Of a stretch of DNA of 64,000 bases, positions 47,693 through 58,910 are shown one piece after another. The notes beneath the pieces were generated by a model, which saw only the letters and a list, made by a program, of their open reading frames with translations, had not been told where the DNA came from and searched no databases. Origin of the DNA: Ulota crispa (taxonomy: Eukaryota > Streptophyta > Bryopsida > Orthotrichales > Orthotrichaceae); assembly GCA_963920765.1 (NCBI GenBank), contig OY987242.1:5916789-5980788 (forward strand), written 5' to 3'. The translations under genes were made by a program, and so were the position numbers. The stretch's first letter is position 1; every line of letters begins with the position of its first letter.

Positions 47693-48661
47693 TTAACCTC
47701 TAAAGGCCCAAGCCCTTTTTTCTCTGAAAGTCATTGAAAATTGCCACTTTTAGGGGAATAAGTAGAATGTTAGGAAAAAAAAAAAAAAAATCACAAATCC
47801 AATTGTAAAATCTTGCCCTAGACTATGGAAGGTACTTGTAAGAAAAAAATCAGCTCATTCTAGGTGTAGAGGAGTGAGATATTGACATCAAAAGTGAAAA
47901 ACATAGATTTTTTTTGTGCCACCCAAAAACTTTGAAAGCCTTTGACCACTTCTATATCAAAAAAATTGCTCTATGCAAAACTAGGGTTTTTTTTTCCCAA
48001 GTAGAAGACCAAATTAGGTATATGTGGGAGAATTTTCAAATGAATTGGAGGTGTGAATCATACTTTGTAAAATCTTGCAATGTTGTAAGGTCATGAAATT
48101 TGCGTATACATTAGGCAAAATTGGAGAATTTATGTTAAATTCAAAAATTTGAACTACTTTGATCCAAATCATGAAAACCAAGGAATCTTAATCTACTACA
48201 ACTTGGGAAAAAAGAAAGTCAAAAAACATTTACGTAAAGAGCTCAAAAAATTAAAGCACCAAATTTTACAAGGGGCAAAAGAAATGGAGGTTTGGGAGTC
48301 CCATACCTAGTGTATTTGCAAACTAAAACTTCTCATAACTTTCATCTCATCAATCAAAATTGAATGATTCAAAGCTTCCCACATACATAAAAATCTAAAG
48401 AACCAATTTTGAATATTTATTTTAAAAAAATGCAAACTTTCTTTTTCTTTGAGATGCTTGCTTCTTCCTTGTTTTTCAGTTATTCATTCATAACTTCTTC
48501 AATAAATGTCAAATGAAGGAAAAAATAGATGCCCACATAGATCTTTGAATTCCCCACCTTCCATAAAAGTTTCAAAAAATCGCATAAATTAGTTTAGCTG
48601 TAGGTACATGCCCAAAACCCCACTTGGCCCTTGAGGGACCACTTGGGCCTTTAGGGGTTAA
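47693..48661. mobile_element. piggyBac-like element, 969 bp (family P1)
   Basis: TTAACCTCTAAAGGCCCAAGC (47693) and CTTGGGCCTTTAGGGGTTAA (48661): 16 of 17 bases pair including the TTAA repeats. It is colinear with 738-1673 over the full length with frequent point differences, so both are old copies of one non-autonomous family. Confidence 0.75.
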
Positions 48662-48888
48662 TCTTCTTTGCATAAATTCTAGCTTCTCTTTTTGTAGTTA
48701 GGGTCTAAACCCCCTCCTTGGAATAAAGTTTAGATTTTTACTTTCAAAAAGTTGAATTTGAAAATTTTGAATTCAAATTTGGACTTAGAGACCTTGATTT
48801 TGTCTTGAACCCTAAAAGAAGCTACAATTGAACAACACCCAATGAAAACTTAGCTTTTTGTACAAACAGAAGTAAGAATAACGCCATA

Positions 48889-49158
48889 TTTTTTAAATTG
48901 GGAAAACTAGATTCCCAAGTTGTACTTCACCTTAAACCCAAATATACTCCTTAAACCGTTTAAACACCAAATTCAAAGGTATTAGAATTAAGCTGAGCCA
49001 CTAAAGATTTTGTCCCTTGCAAATTCCTCCTCTCAAGTGAGGGCAGGTGTACCAAAAAAAAACACTTCTTAAACCTAAAACTCGGTTTAAGGTGATTATC
49101 TTAAACCTTCAAAAGTCCCAAAATGGGTGATTCTTCCCAAATTAACGAATATGACATT
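48889..49158. mobile_element. TAACGCC-type MITE, about 270 bp
   Basis: TAACGCCATATTTTTTAAAT at 48889 pairs with ATTAACGAATATGACATT near 49158. The interior (AAGTTGTACTTCACCTTAAA, CAAATTCCTCCTCT) matches the 55519-55793 copy closely. Confidence 0.75.
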
Positions 49159-50438
49159 GAATAATAATTTGCCCCATAGTTAAGCTTTTTCATTGGGTGT
49201 TGGTCAATTATAACCTCCTCTCGACTCAAAACATAAGCATGGACTCAAACTCAGTAAGTCCAAATCTAAATTCAAAATTTTCAAATTCCACTTGTTGATG
49301 GTAAGAAACTTACCCCTGGGGTGTGCATATACCAAACCCTGTGTGTGCCCAACTGCCCATATCAATTCCTATTTTTTATCTGGTAGTTTCAAATTCCAAC
49401 CAGTTTTTTTTGTTTTTTCTGCCATACCAACCGGCTGATTTTGTATTGATAGCCGGTTCTCCAGCATCAATGCCCGCGAACATGTGCTGCGCATGGCAAT
49501 GTACGGGGAGAGCCGAAAAGACAATAGAAAGTCAGCCGAATGAAAAGTGCAAAAAACCGATTAAAATTAACAGCAACCGGCTATAAACAGACTAAATTTT
49601 TGAAAATATCTAAATATAGTATATGGGAATCCACTAAAAAACCGGTTGAAAATGAGATATGTAGGCTGTTTGCCGAAGAAGCTCAAATCTCCCCGCACAC
49701 TGTCGCATGGTGTGTCTGTATGAGGAGACTCGGCGATGCTCGACGCTACGACACTGAAAAGTAGGACAGCAACCTCCAATCTCATACTGTCTGGATTCCG
49801 GGACTCCGGGTTCTGTCCCAGGGGTGGGACCAGGGGAGGAGGTCTCAAACTCTCAAATAGTGGCTGTCATCCATTTGTGAGTATGACTCTTATCATTCCT
49901 GAATCACGACAGCAGAAGAGTTCTGTTGCGTGGTCCTAGACACCACCGCCAACTCGTGTGCACACACCCACTCTGCAACACCCACGAGTTTCACGTCCAC
50001 CAATGCCGTTTTTGTAGCACTGTTGTAGCTATAGTACATGTCGCGACTGTCGTCTATCTCGCTCTAGCAGTGCACCATTCAGCAAATGTGTCGATGCACA
50101 CTAGAATTCCTATCCTAACAAAGTCGTCCCATTCTTTACTATCACTCCACCTTTGCACCCATCTCTAGCTTCTAGAGCTCATCCCATTCCTCTCCCTGCC
50201 TCGGAAATGACCTTCGGTAGCAACTCGAACATGTTCCAGAACACACTGCTCTTGAAGAATTGATTCTGAACCTCCAAGCTAGCTAGTGTTATACCGAGCT
50301 CCCTCTACTTCAAGCTCCTCAACATGCTTTCGCTTTGCTTTTGTGTCGATAGTGAAATAGTCATTCGACAGTGCTTACACCAGCAGTGAGGAGATCGATC
50401 GTAGGTCTTCATCCGAGGGTTGAGTTTCAGTGTCGGCA
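49159..50438. other. Upstream region of the MATE gene
   Basis: AT-rich until about 49.4 kb, then more balanced. Several CCGGTT/AACCGG words occur at 49430-49650 without a clear element boundary. The last few hundred bases should hold the MATE promoter and leader, which could not be delimited. Confidence 0.4.
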
Positions 50439-53400
50439 ATGGCGAGGCCGGTGGACATTCCTCCGCGACTCAGTCGCAGTTATTCGGTTCAAGTTGCAGG
50501 TCACTCGTCGCCATTATCGTCGTTCCCATCTCGAGGTGGCATGTATCGCGCGCACAGCAGCACGGATTTCACTTCAGTCGTGCACTCCCCAAGTCGCAAC
50601 AAGCCGGCCACGTCTGACTTAGCAGAGCCGCTTCTTCTGCAGCAAGCAGCAGATGCCAAAGGAGAGAATATTGGCCTCTCCATCGGAACTAATCATCGTG
50701 AATTGGAGGTGCCGCTCTTGCAGTACTCGAAGGATTTCTCATTGTCCCAAGAGGTGGTTCGCCAATGCTGGATCGCAGGTCCTATGATTTGTGTCAACCT
50801 GTTGCAATACTCCATCACCGTGTTGTCGGTTATGTTTGTGGGCCACCTCGGGAAGTTGGAGCTAGCCAGTGCGTCCATCGCCACTTCTTTGGCAAGCGTC
50901 TTGGGCTACTACGTCTTGGGCTACTACGTCTTGGTGAGCGTGTGTGGTATGGTACCTCTTGGAATAAACACCACTAAGGTAGGAGGCTCGTGAATGAAGC
51001 ATCGAAGGGCTGAAACTGAATTGTGGGGAGGTGAAACTTCTTGAAATATTTTTCAGTAAATTTTTCTTGAAAGACAAGAAGAACTGGCATCTAACCCAAA
51101 TTGTTTAATATTTTTTGAAGGCTTTGTGGAGTTAGTTTTGAAATTTTGAAGTGGAAAGACCATGGGTCTCTAAAATGGTGCACCTCCTCAAATGTACTGT
51201 ACATGACCCCTACACTGTTAAAGGACTATAAAAAAAGAACAGATTAGCACCATTTTAGAGCCTGCACCGAATTGGAACCTCCTACCTTAGCTGCTGGTTG
51301 CCGTAATATTAAATACTACCGAGTAATATTATGTTGCGCTAATTGCCAGTGAGGGATGTTTTGGGCTATCATGCTGCAGTTGGGAATGGGAAGCGCTTTA
51401 GAGACGCTGTGTGGCCAAGCGTACGGGGCAGCGCAGTACGACATGCTGGGAGTGTACCTGCAAAGAGGCCTTGTGGTGTTGTTCGCAACATGCGTGCCGC
51501 TGTCATTGGTGTTTCTGTACATGGAGGAGATTCTGAAACTGGTAGGCCAGGACCCGGAGATTGCTGAGATGGCGGGCGAGTACGCCGTGTACCTGCTCCC
51601 CAGCCTGTTCGGGTATGCGCTGGGGCAGCTGGTGGTGAAGTTTCTGCAAACGCAGAGCGTGGTGATGCCCATGCTGCTCTGCTCCGCCACCACGCTCGTC
51701 GTCCATGGCGCCCTTCTGTACGCGTTTGTGTACCCGCTGGGGTGGGGGTTCCGGGGCGCTGCTCTGGCCACCAGCGTGTCGTTGTGGATCAATGGCATCC
51801 TGCTCATCCTCTACGTGACGCTCTCTCACATGTGCCAGGCCACGTGGCAGGGGTTCTCCAGGGAGGCTTTTGTGGATTTGCCTGAGTTTCTCAAACTCGC
51901 CATTCCTTCTTGCATCATGATATGGTAAGAGCATCTCCACCGGTCTGGGCTCTTCAAAGTTTTCCATCCTGCTTTCGTCGGCCCTCAAGCCCCTTGATCT
52001 CCGCCCATGTTCTTCAAAAAGGTGGCCTTGCACTCTAGCACACCCCATAAACAATCAATTGACCACTTACTAAGGAAAATAAAGGATAAAGTTCACTAAA
52101 CTTATGATGAATAGTGTCTTGAAGGACCCTTGCTAGACACAATAGGACAAAGTGTCTCGAGAGGTTTTTGAGGGGAGCCTCAACACTTTACACCCACTTT
52201 GAGCGTATTTGAGCCACCGTTGGAGATGCCTTAAGCATTTTGAAAACTGGTTGGAGACCACTATATAACAGTTCTTTGCCAAGTTCAGTCACTGGCAAGG
52301 AGGAACATGGCAAAGTGCATTGCACATTGTTTGCCTTGTTGTGCATTGCTTTATGTGTGGTTCTGAGATTCTAGCGGTTTAGTGGGAAGTTGTACTGGCC
52401 ATCTCTTTGTTTGCTACATCACTTTGGGAGTCAAATTTAGGGAATTGCTAAAGCCACACCCAAAATTGCTAATGCCACACTCCAAGGTGTGCTTTGAGCA
52501 TGGAATGTGAGAATTTAATGCTGATTCTTTTCATTTGGATCAAAAAATTTACTTCACCTTTATTGTTCAAAGGCTACATTCACAAAAATTAGAGGCGCTT
52601 GATTATGAAATTTAAAATATAGGACTTTTGAGTTATGTAAAGCAAAAATACATCAAAAAAATAGCAATGATGCCAGAAAAGTTCATTTTTTTGGTATTTG
52701 CTCTTCTTTCTTTCTTTTCAAGGAGGTGATAATGCTGTGATAGAAAGAATGATGGACCGCTTTTAATTAAGAGTTTTAATTAAAAAAATAACATGAAATT
52801 CTCAAATTACAAGCTCACATGAGTGTAGAGCTAGCAATTTTGGGTGTGGCTTTAGCAGTTTCCTAAATTTATTGGAACCAAATTTTATCACTATTTATGA
52901 CAGTTGTTTACGCAATTTCAAAGTGGCAAGCCGTAGACCCAGTATAGATGTTTAATAATTAGCATTTCCAATCAAAGATTAGTGGCTTAGCTACACACGT
53001 ATAGCCAAGTCATGCTTACACCATTTACTGATTAAATTTCAACCAAACTTATACAGAAATAGATGATATGCACTCAATAACAAGGGCCAATCAATAAGAT
53101 CATCTGAACATCTATATTGTTATATTGGCATACTTCAGCGCACCAAGATTAGGACTTTTAAATGCACAAACCTCCAAAAACTAGGGCTGGCAAACTCTTT
53201 CGCTTCAAAATTTAATCACTGGATCTTGATCCTCTCTTCTGCAGTTTGGAGTATTGGTGTTTCGAAATTCTTGTGCTGTCGGCAGGGCTTTTGCCGAACC
53301 CCAGCTTGAGATCTCTGCCTTGTCAGTCTGGTAAGCCTCCAAAGATATAGATTCATTTCATTTGTATATCAACCTTTCAATTAGTTATGGACTAGGTAAC

Positions 53401-56400
53401 ATGAAGTAAAGCCTTGTCGGGATTGTGTTCAAAAATGCTCAATCAAGTGCACCACAACGTCAAATTTTAAAAAAAAAGGCCAAAACTCTCGAATATACAT
53501 TAACCCCTAAATGACCAAGCTCAGTTTTCACCAAAAACTCTCAAAAACTGCCATTTTTATAGCATCAGTCAAATCTGAAAACAAAAACTTTTTTATGTAT
53601 ATGTAACCATAGGATCTTGTAGTTCAATAGTTTTAAAAGGTGTCAAAAAAAGTTCAGAATTTTTCACCTAGTGGATTGGAAGATAGAACAATTTGAATCT
53701 TTTTTTTAGGTCATATGGAAAACTAGGCAGCTACCTTCAAAAGGTGAAATTTCTAAGGGGAAAAGGCCATGTCGGCGGTGCTTCTCTAGAATTCATATTC
53801 CGCCTAAGTAGGGTGCATGTCAAAAAAGTTTCAAATCATTTGGAACTGTACAACACATGGGAAAAAAATAAGAAGTAAAAGTAGAGAATGATTAAAAATA
53901 TTAAATTGTTAATAACTTATTTGTGGAGACAAAAAAATTCAATCCCAATGGTAGAAATGTTATAAGTAATAATTTACATCCTTTAGTCTTACATATTTTT
54001 GAAAATACTAAAAATTGAGTAAAATAAGAGACTTCAAAGTTTATTTTAGAGTAGAGAATCCATAACTGCCCGCAAACAAAAATTCCTCATAACTTTCATC
54101 TCATTTATTCAAATGGAATAATTCAAAGATCTCCACACACACATAATTCTCTTGAACCAATTTCAAATTTTAGTTTTTGCAAAAAAAAAAATTATATTAA
54201 ATTGCCCAAGCTGCCCTCTTAGAAAAAAAAATCAACATATTAGACCATAACTTTTTGCTCACAATTCCAAACGTCACGAAAGTTAGTGCAAAATAATCTG
54301 AAGCATTTACTAACGTCTTGGAATGGGAGTGACTAATATTGTGTTGCAGTATAAGCATGATTACAACAAACTACATGATACCCTTTGGATTCAGTGCTGC
54401 TGCAAGGTATGTCTCTCTCTCTCTTGCCCTCAGTTTGCTTGATTCTCCCTCAGTCTCCTAATTTTATGCATTCTCCTGGTTCGAGGGTTCTGTAATGCAC
54501 ATTAATTCTTGCTGACATGAGGCTTTTGCCATTTTATTTTTTATTTTTTATTTTTATGAACCTAATGTTTTGCTTTTCCAAATGCAGCACGCGGGTGGCC
54601 AATGAGCTGGGAGCCGGAAATGCACGAGCAGCCAAGTATGCCGTGTATGCAGTCACGAGCATGTCTGCATGTCAAGCTAGCATTGTAGGCTGCATACTTG
54701 TGGCATTGCGCTTCAAATGGGGCTGGTTGTATAGCCGAGATGCTGAGGTGGTGCATTATGTGGGATCCCTCATTCCCTTCGTCGCTTGCGTTGCAATATC
54801 TGATGGAATTCAAGGTGTCCTTTCTGGTAAGTGGCTACTTCCATATCTATAATAGTTTGAAATAAACCACTGAATTTGCTGCCTCCATGCATATAACCGT
54901 TGAAAAGAATTGTTTAAGTTGCTGCTTCCATTTTTATAGGACTAGAAATGAATCACTAAAGAGACATCAATGAAGTTGCGGAACAAAATGAACTATTTGA
55001 GAATACCAGAGCAAAGCCACTGTTAACATGTTTTGGAAATAACCCCTAAAAGGTGGATGGGTATAGTAGAAAATCATTTTTCGACGGTAAAATAGTTTCA
55101 CACATGTGACAATCATTGCAAGTTAGTAACACAAAGGCCAAGTTTGCCTCGATTGCTTTGGTAGATGAGTTAGATAACTTAGATGATTTAATAGAACCCA
55201 TTTAGAAACGACAAATGTTGTTTTGAAACTGGTTGTTCATTACCTGCATGGCTGCATAGTGAATGCTGGCTTTTCTAATGGTGAATATAACTGGATACAT
55301 TAACCCCTGAAGGGCCCTTGGGCTCTAGAGATACGGTACCAAATACGGTTGCAACTAATGTTCACAAGTTTGAATTAGCTGTAAATTAAGTGTTACAATT
55401 ATACATATTGAAGGGTTGTACAATGGTAGGTGCATAATTTTCTTTGGAAAGCCCTCAGAATAACTCAAATATGGCTGTACATATGGCCACAGATGGCCAA
55501 TGGGCTATTTAGGAGTTAAAATGTCATATTCATTATTTTGGGAAAATCAAATTCTCAAGTTGTACTTCACCTTAAATACAGCGTTTTTATTTCTGGTGTT
55601 TAAACGTCAGATTTGAAGATATCAAATTTAGTTTGAGCCATTGAGATTTTGTCCCTCGCAAATTCCTCCTCTTAGGTGAGGACATGTGTACCCAAAAAAT
55701 GTTTAACCTAGAGCTTGGTTACAGGTGATTACCTTAAACCTAGTTTATTCCCAAAATCAAGGTTTCTTCCCAAATTAACAAAATATGGCGTTTTAAGCTT
55801 CCGAAGTGGACTTGGCATACTAATAGAAGCAACTTGCATCATGTGGTGTTACCAGAGGCTGTGGAAGGCAAAAATTGGGAGCATGTATCAACTTGTGCAC
55901 GTTTTATGTGGCAGGAATCCCAACTGCACTAGTGCTTGCTTTTTACTTCAACTTGAGTGGCCGTGTAAGATTCTCCATCCAAACTTGATTTGTGCATTTA
56001 TAATGACATTGTTTGAAAATTAATACTGTCAACTTAGAATAGTTTAAAGTAAAGTCATGTCAAATTAGATTAAAAAACTTGAAAGCTATCTCACACTCAC
56101 ATGTCATGATATTGTTTCAATTGCTTAAGTTGCTCTCTTGTTAAACTTTGCAAAATAAGAATGTGATATTTTAAACTAACTTTAGACAATCCAAAATCTA
56201 AAAGTAAGAACAATGCCATAACTCATAAAATGTAAAATTAGAAGTTTTTGCCAATGTGGTCAATTTTAGGTGTATTGGGAGATCTCTTGATAGTGGGTTC
56301 AATTCACATTAGAATACTTTAGTTCTAGAGAAATGTGTATGATTGACCTCATAATCCTCCAATCACCATGGGCATGTATAGTCCTCATTTTCCTAAATAA

Positions 56401-57138
56401 TTCATAAATTATTATATGTAATTCATTGAGTTAATATGCAAAACATCAAGATATCTTTGGAAGTTCACAAACTTGCGTAGTCTAGAATTGTATTTGTATT
56501 CCAAAATTAGTCAAATATATCATGAACCCGTATTCATTATGCTAATTTAAAGTGCGTTCAACCAAGGTTCTCTAGAATGTTATGAATAGAATATTATGAA
56601 CATTTTGATACAAAAGGGCCATGAATTATTGCATATTGCACATTTATTAGGCAAAAAGTGGCAAACAAAGTATATACTGCCAAGGATTGACAATAGGGTG
56701 ATGTGCAAGGCCTCTTCATGGGTTTGCTTTGTGGATTGGGCACACAAATGCTTACACTCTCTATTGTCACATTGCAAACTAACTGGGACAAACAGGTAAA
56801 CACATTTATATATACCATGCTCTTGCACCAAAAAGCATTAATTGTCAGTCTCCTTTGTGACTATTTTTAGTACATGTTTTCAGTTGAGGTAATTAGAACC
56901 AGCAATTTTGTCTAAATGTGCTTTGGTAATTTCTTGTAATAAGTCAACATAACCATACTATGCAATATTTGTGGTCTTCTTAAATTGTATAACAAGTGTA
57001 ACTTTGACAATCCCCCTTTTTTAGAAAGATGAAATTGGTGCAACTTGTAATGTAAGATGTGTATTGGGATTACAGGTCCAAAGTGCAAGTGCACGTGTGT
57101 TAAGTGATGAGCATGAGAAACTAGAAGGCTTTGCATAG
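50439..57138 (+). CDS. MATE (DTX) efflux transporter, probably a recent pseudogene
   Basis: Multidrug and toxic compound extrusion transporter exchanging protons for small organic substrates, with about 12 membrane segments. Exons: 50439-50933, 51380-51924, 53245-53330, 54350-54406, 54588-54826, 55846-55962, 56710-56795, 57076-57138, about 562 aa if intact. Seen: long polar N-terminus of roughly 95 residues, QYSITVLSVMFVGHLGKLEL, SALETLCGQAYGAAQY, LEYWCFEILVL, FGFSAAASTRVANELGAGNA, RGCGRQKLGA: all MATE hallmarks. Exon 4 (57 nt) and exon 3 (87 nt expected) match typical plant MATE exon sizes. Lesions: exon 3 is 86 nt, one C missing in the AACCCCAGC run, which shifts the frame before the LEISALSV segment; and the base pair before exon 6 is TG instead of AG. 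A 15-bp duplication (GYYVL twice) precedes the exon 1 donor. An assembly error at the C run could explain the first lesion. Confidence 0.87.
50975..51289. mobile_element. Stowaway-like MITE in MATE intron 1
   Basis: TAAGGTAGGAGGCTC (50975) and AACCTCCTACCTTA (to 51289) are inverted ends with TA flanks; same family as 13905-14247, in the opposite orientation. Confidence 0.77.
51929..52231. mobile_element. Tourist-like MITE at the MATE exon 2 donor
   Basis: GAGCATCTCCACCGG at 51929 and CCGTTGGAGATGC to 52231 are inverted ends, flanked by TAA at 51926-51928 and 52232-52234. Same family as 16002-16306. The left TAA and the first two element bases form the end of the GTAAGA splice donor of MATE exon 2. 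Confidence 0.8.
52433..52870. mobile_element. MITE, about 438 bp, in MATE intron 2
   Basis: AAATTTAGGGAATTGCTAAA (52433) with continuation GCCACACCCAAAATTGCT pairs with AGCAATTTTGGGTGTGGC and its continuation to 52870; inverted ends of about 40 bp. I see no second copy in this window. Confidence 0.75.
53500..54293. mobile_element. Truncated piggyBac-like element in MATE intron 3 (family P2)
   Basis: TTAACCCCTAAATGACCAAG starts at 53500. The interior matches the reverse complement of 4012-4936 up to about 54293, after which similarity stops and no right end is found. About 130 bp of the right side are missing, close to the acceptor of MATE exon 4. Confidence 0.6.
55300..55519. mobile_element. 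TTAA MITE, 220 bp, in MATE intron 5 (family P7)
   Basis: TTAACCCCTGAAGGGCCCTTG (55300) and CAATGGGCTATTTAGGAGTTAA (to 55519) are imperfect inverted ends with TTAA on both sides. Its right half resembles 2591 onwards, reversed. Confidence 0.6.
55519..55793. mobile_element. TAACGCC-type MITE, about 275 bp, in MATE intron 5
   Basis: The worn left end TAAAATGTCATATTCATTAT pairs with ATTAACAAAATATGGCGTTT at the right. It abuts the preceding TTAA element and ends about 50 bp before the expected exon 6, whose acceptor is missing. Confidence 0.7.
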
Positions 57139-58910
57139 TCTTCAAATGATATCATCTAACCTCAAGTATTGGCTCCAAAAACTCAACTTTTAGATTATAT
57201 AGCAATAGTTGTCACTTGAGTCTATACAAAGAAAAGGTCATCTAGAGGTTTGCTCCTTTTTTTGTGCAATTATAAAACCTAGAACCTAATCTATAGGTGT
57301 CTATCTTGTGCCAATCTTCTATTTAGTTCTTCTCAGTTGTGTTAAATTTTGAACGTTAGATTTAGTCTACCTTGTCACTTTGCTATTTAAGTTTTCAATG
57401 CTTGACAATATTTGAATATTTGGAAATTCTAAACTTAGAGCAAACATCCATGCTGGGCTTAGAATCAAAATTTCTTAAATTTAACGTACAATTTTACACT
57501 ACAAAATTGTTTGTTATTTTTGAGTTTCATAGTTTTGGACCACTAAGGAAGTTTGCCCTTAGTGAATAATATTATGAAAGTGTTGAGATTTGAAGCCATT
57601 TTCTTCCATTACCATCTTAATTTTTGTCACGTAGGGCCACTTTATTTTGTTCAAGTTCTTTACTGGCATCAATCAAGTTGCATTCATGAATTTTAGGTTT
57701 ACTAAACTTGATGATCACTTTTTTTGCACTCCCGTGCTTCAATGGCAATTAGGCATTATCCATACTATCTTTAAAATCCAAACTTTTACAAAAGCAAAAG
57801 TATTGCTGCTTAGTTGCCAAGAAATTCAAGTGTAAATCAAAACAAAAAAAAGTGAAAAAGTTGTGAACTCACAATCAAGAATCTATGGCTTTTATTGTTA
57901 TATGTGCATTGACTTATTGTGCAAAGTGGTCGCTATTATGGAGCGGCACTAACTTACAATATGACGTGGATCCATCAACATTTACAATACCATATACTTG
58001 ATTCCCATTCAACATACAATCCAATTTAAAGAGGCAAGAAGCCAAACTTGGTAAGCCTTGAAAAACATTACCCAAAAGATGCAGGGTATTAGAAAGAAGC
58101 GGGTTGGAGGAGATATTTTGTCACTTGCCGCAGTGATAGTTAATCTTATGACAATTGTTCATGTACTTGAATCTAGTAGACTAGGAGAACCTTTTGGTGG
58201 AGCACTCACTAATTGAGTTGATTTGGATTATATTTGTGCAACAAGGAAGATTCATTTGGATGAGAAGAGGTACAAAATAGGAAGTGAGCTGTAAGTGTAC
58301 ATCAGTGCAAAAGCTTAGTAGACATGGAAGATAGCTTCATTAGTATGGAGCTTTCATGATGTCTTATGTCCCAACTCTATATCACAACTTTGTTGGATTG
58401 TAAAGGGACAAAATATTTATATCAATTAAAATGTGAATATTTTTTGCAAAAGTGTTGTTGATGGCTTGACTTCAAAGTGGAGTAATCATTTTTGTTGGAT
58501 CCAGCTCTTGGGGCAAATTATCACTTTCTAAGTACAAAAACATCTGAAAGAACAGTGTGAATGTTATTGAATGTACAAGGAAGTCCTAGTTCTCACGTAC
58601 TAAGGTTTTGAGAATTCATGGGGCTTGAGTTGAGATTTTGGACACAATATAAACTAATATTTGAGGAGATTTTTGAGCTTCAAGACTCAATGTCCATCAT
58701 TTCCGGCATGCACTTAATATTGCGTACATTTGAACTATTATTTTACATTTTTTTGAAAATATGGTCGACATTTTTCCTCTAGTCTCAAACCTCAACTAGT
58801 GTTTTTTGCATTTTAGCTTGCTAGCAACACACTTAACAGTTATTTCTCTCCTTGTACATTGGTGGGAACAACCTTTGAGCTCATCACTATGTTTCAAATA
58901 GAGTAGGCAT
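57139..58910. other. AT-rich spacer downstream of MATE
   Basis: No exon chain, RNA gene or bounded repeat is visible. The MATE 3' UTR should lie in the first part. Confidence 0.45.

Noticed and set aside
54475-54495. GGTTCGAGGGTTC as a possible tRNA T-arm
   Set aside because: No acceptor or anticodon arm can be formed around it, and it lies in a MATE intron.
55950-56720. A third MATE lesion at the exon 6 to exon 7 junction
   Set aside because: Using the donor GTGTAA after 55962 keeps the frame (SGR then LFMG), so no mutation is required there.
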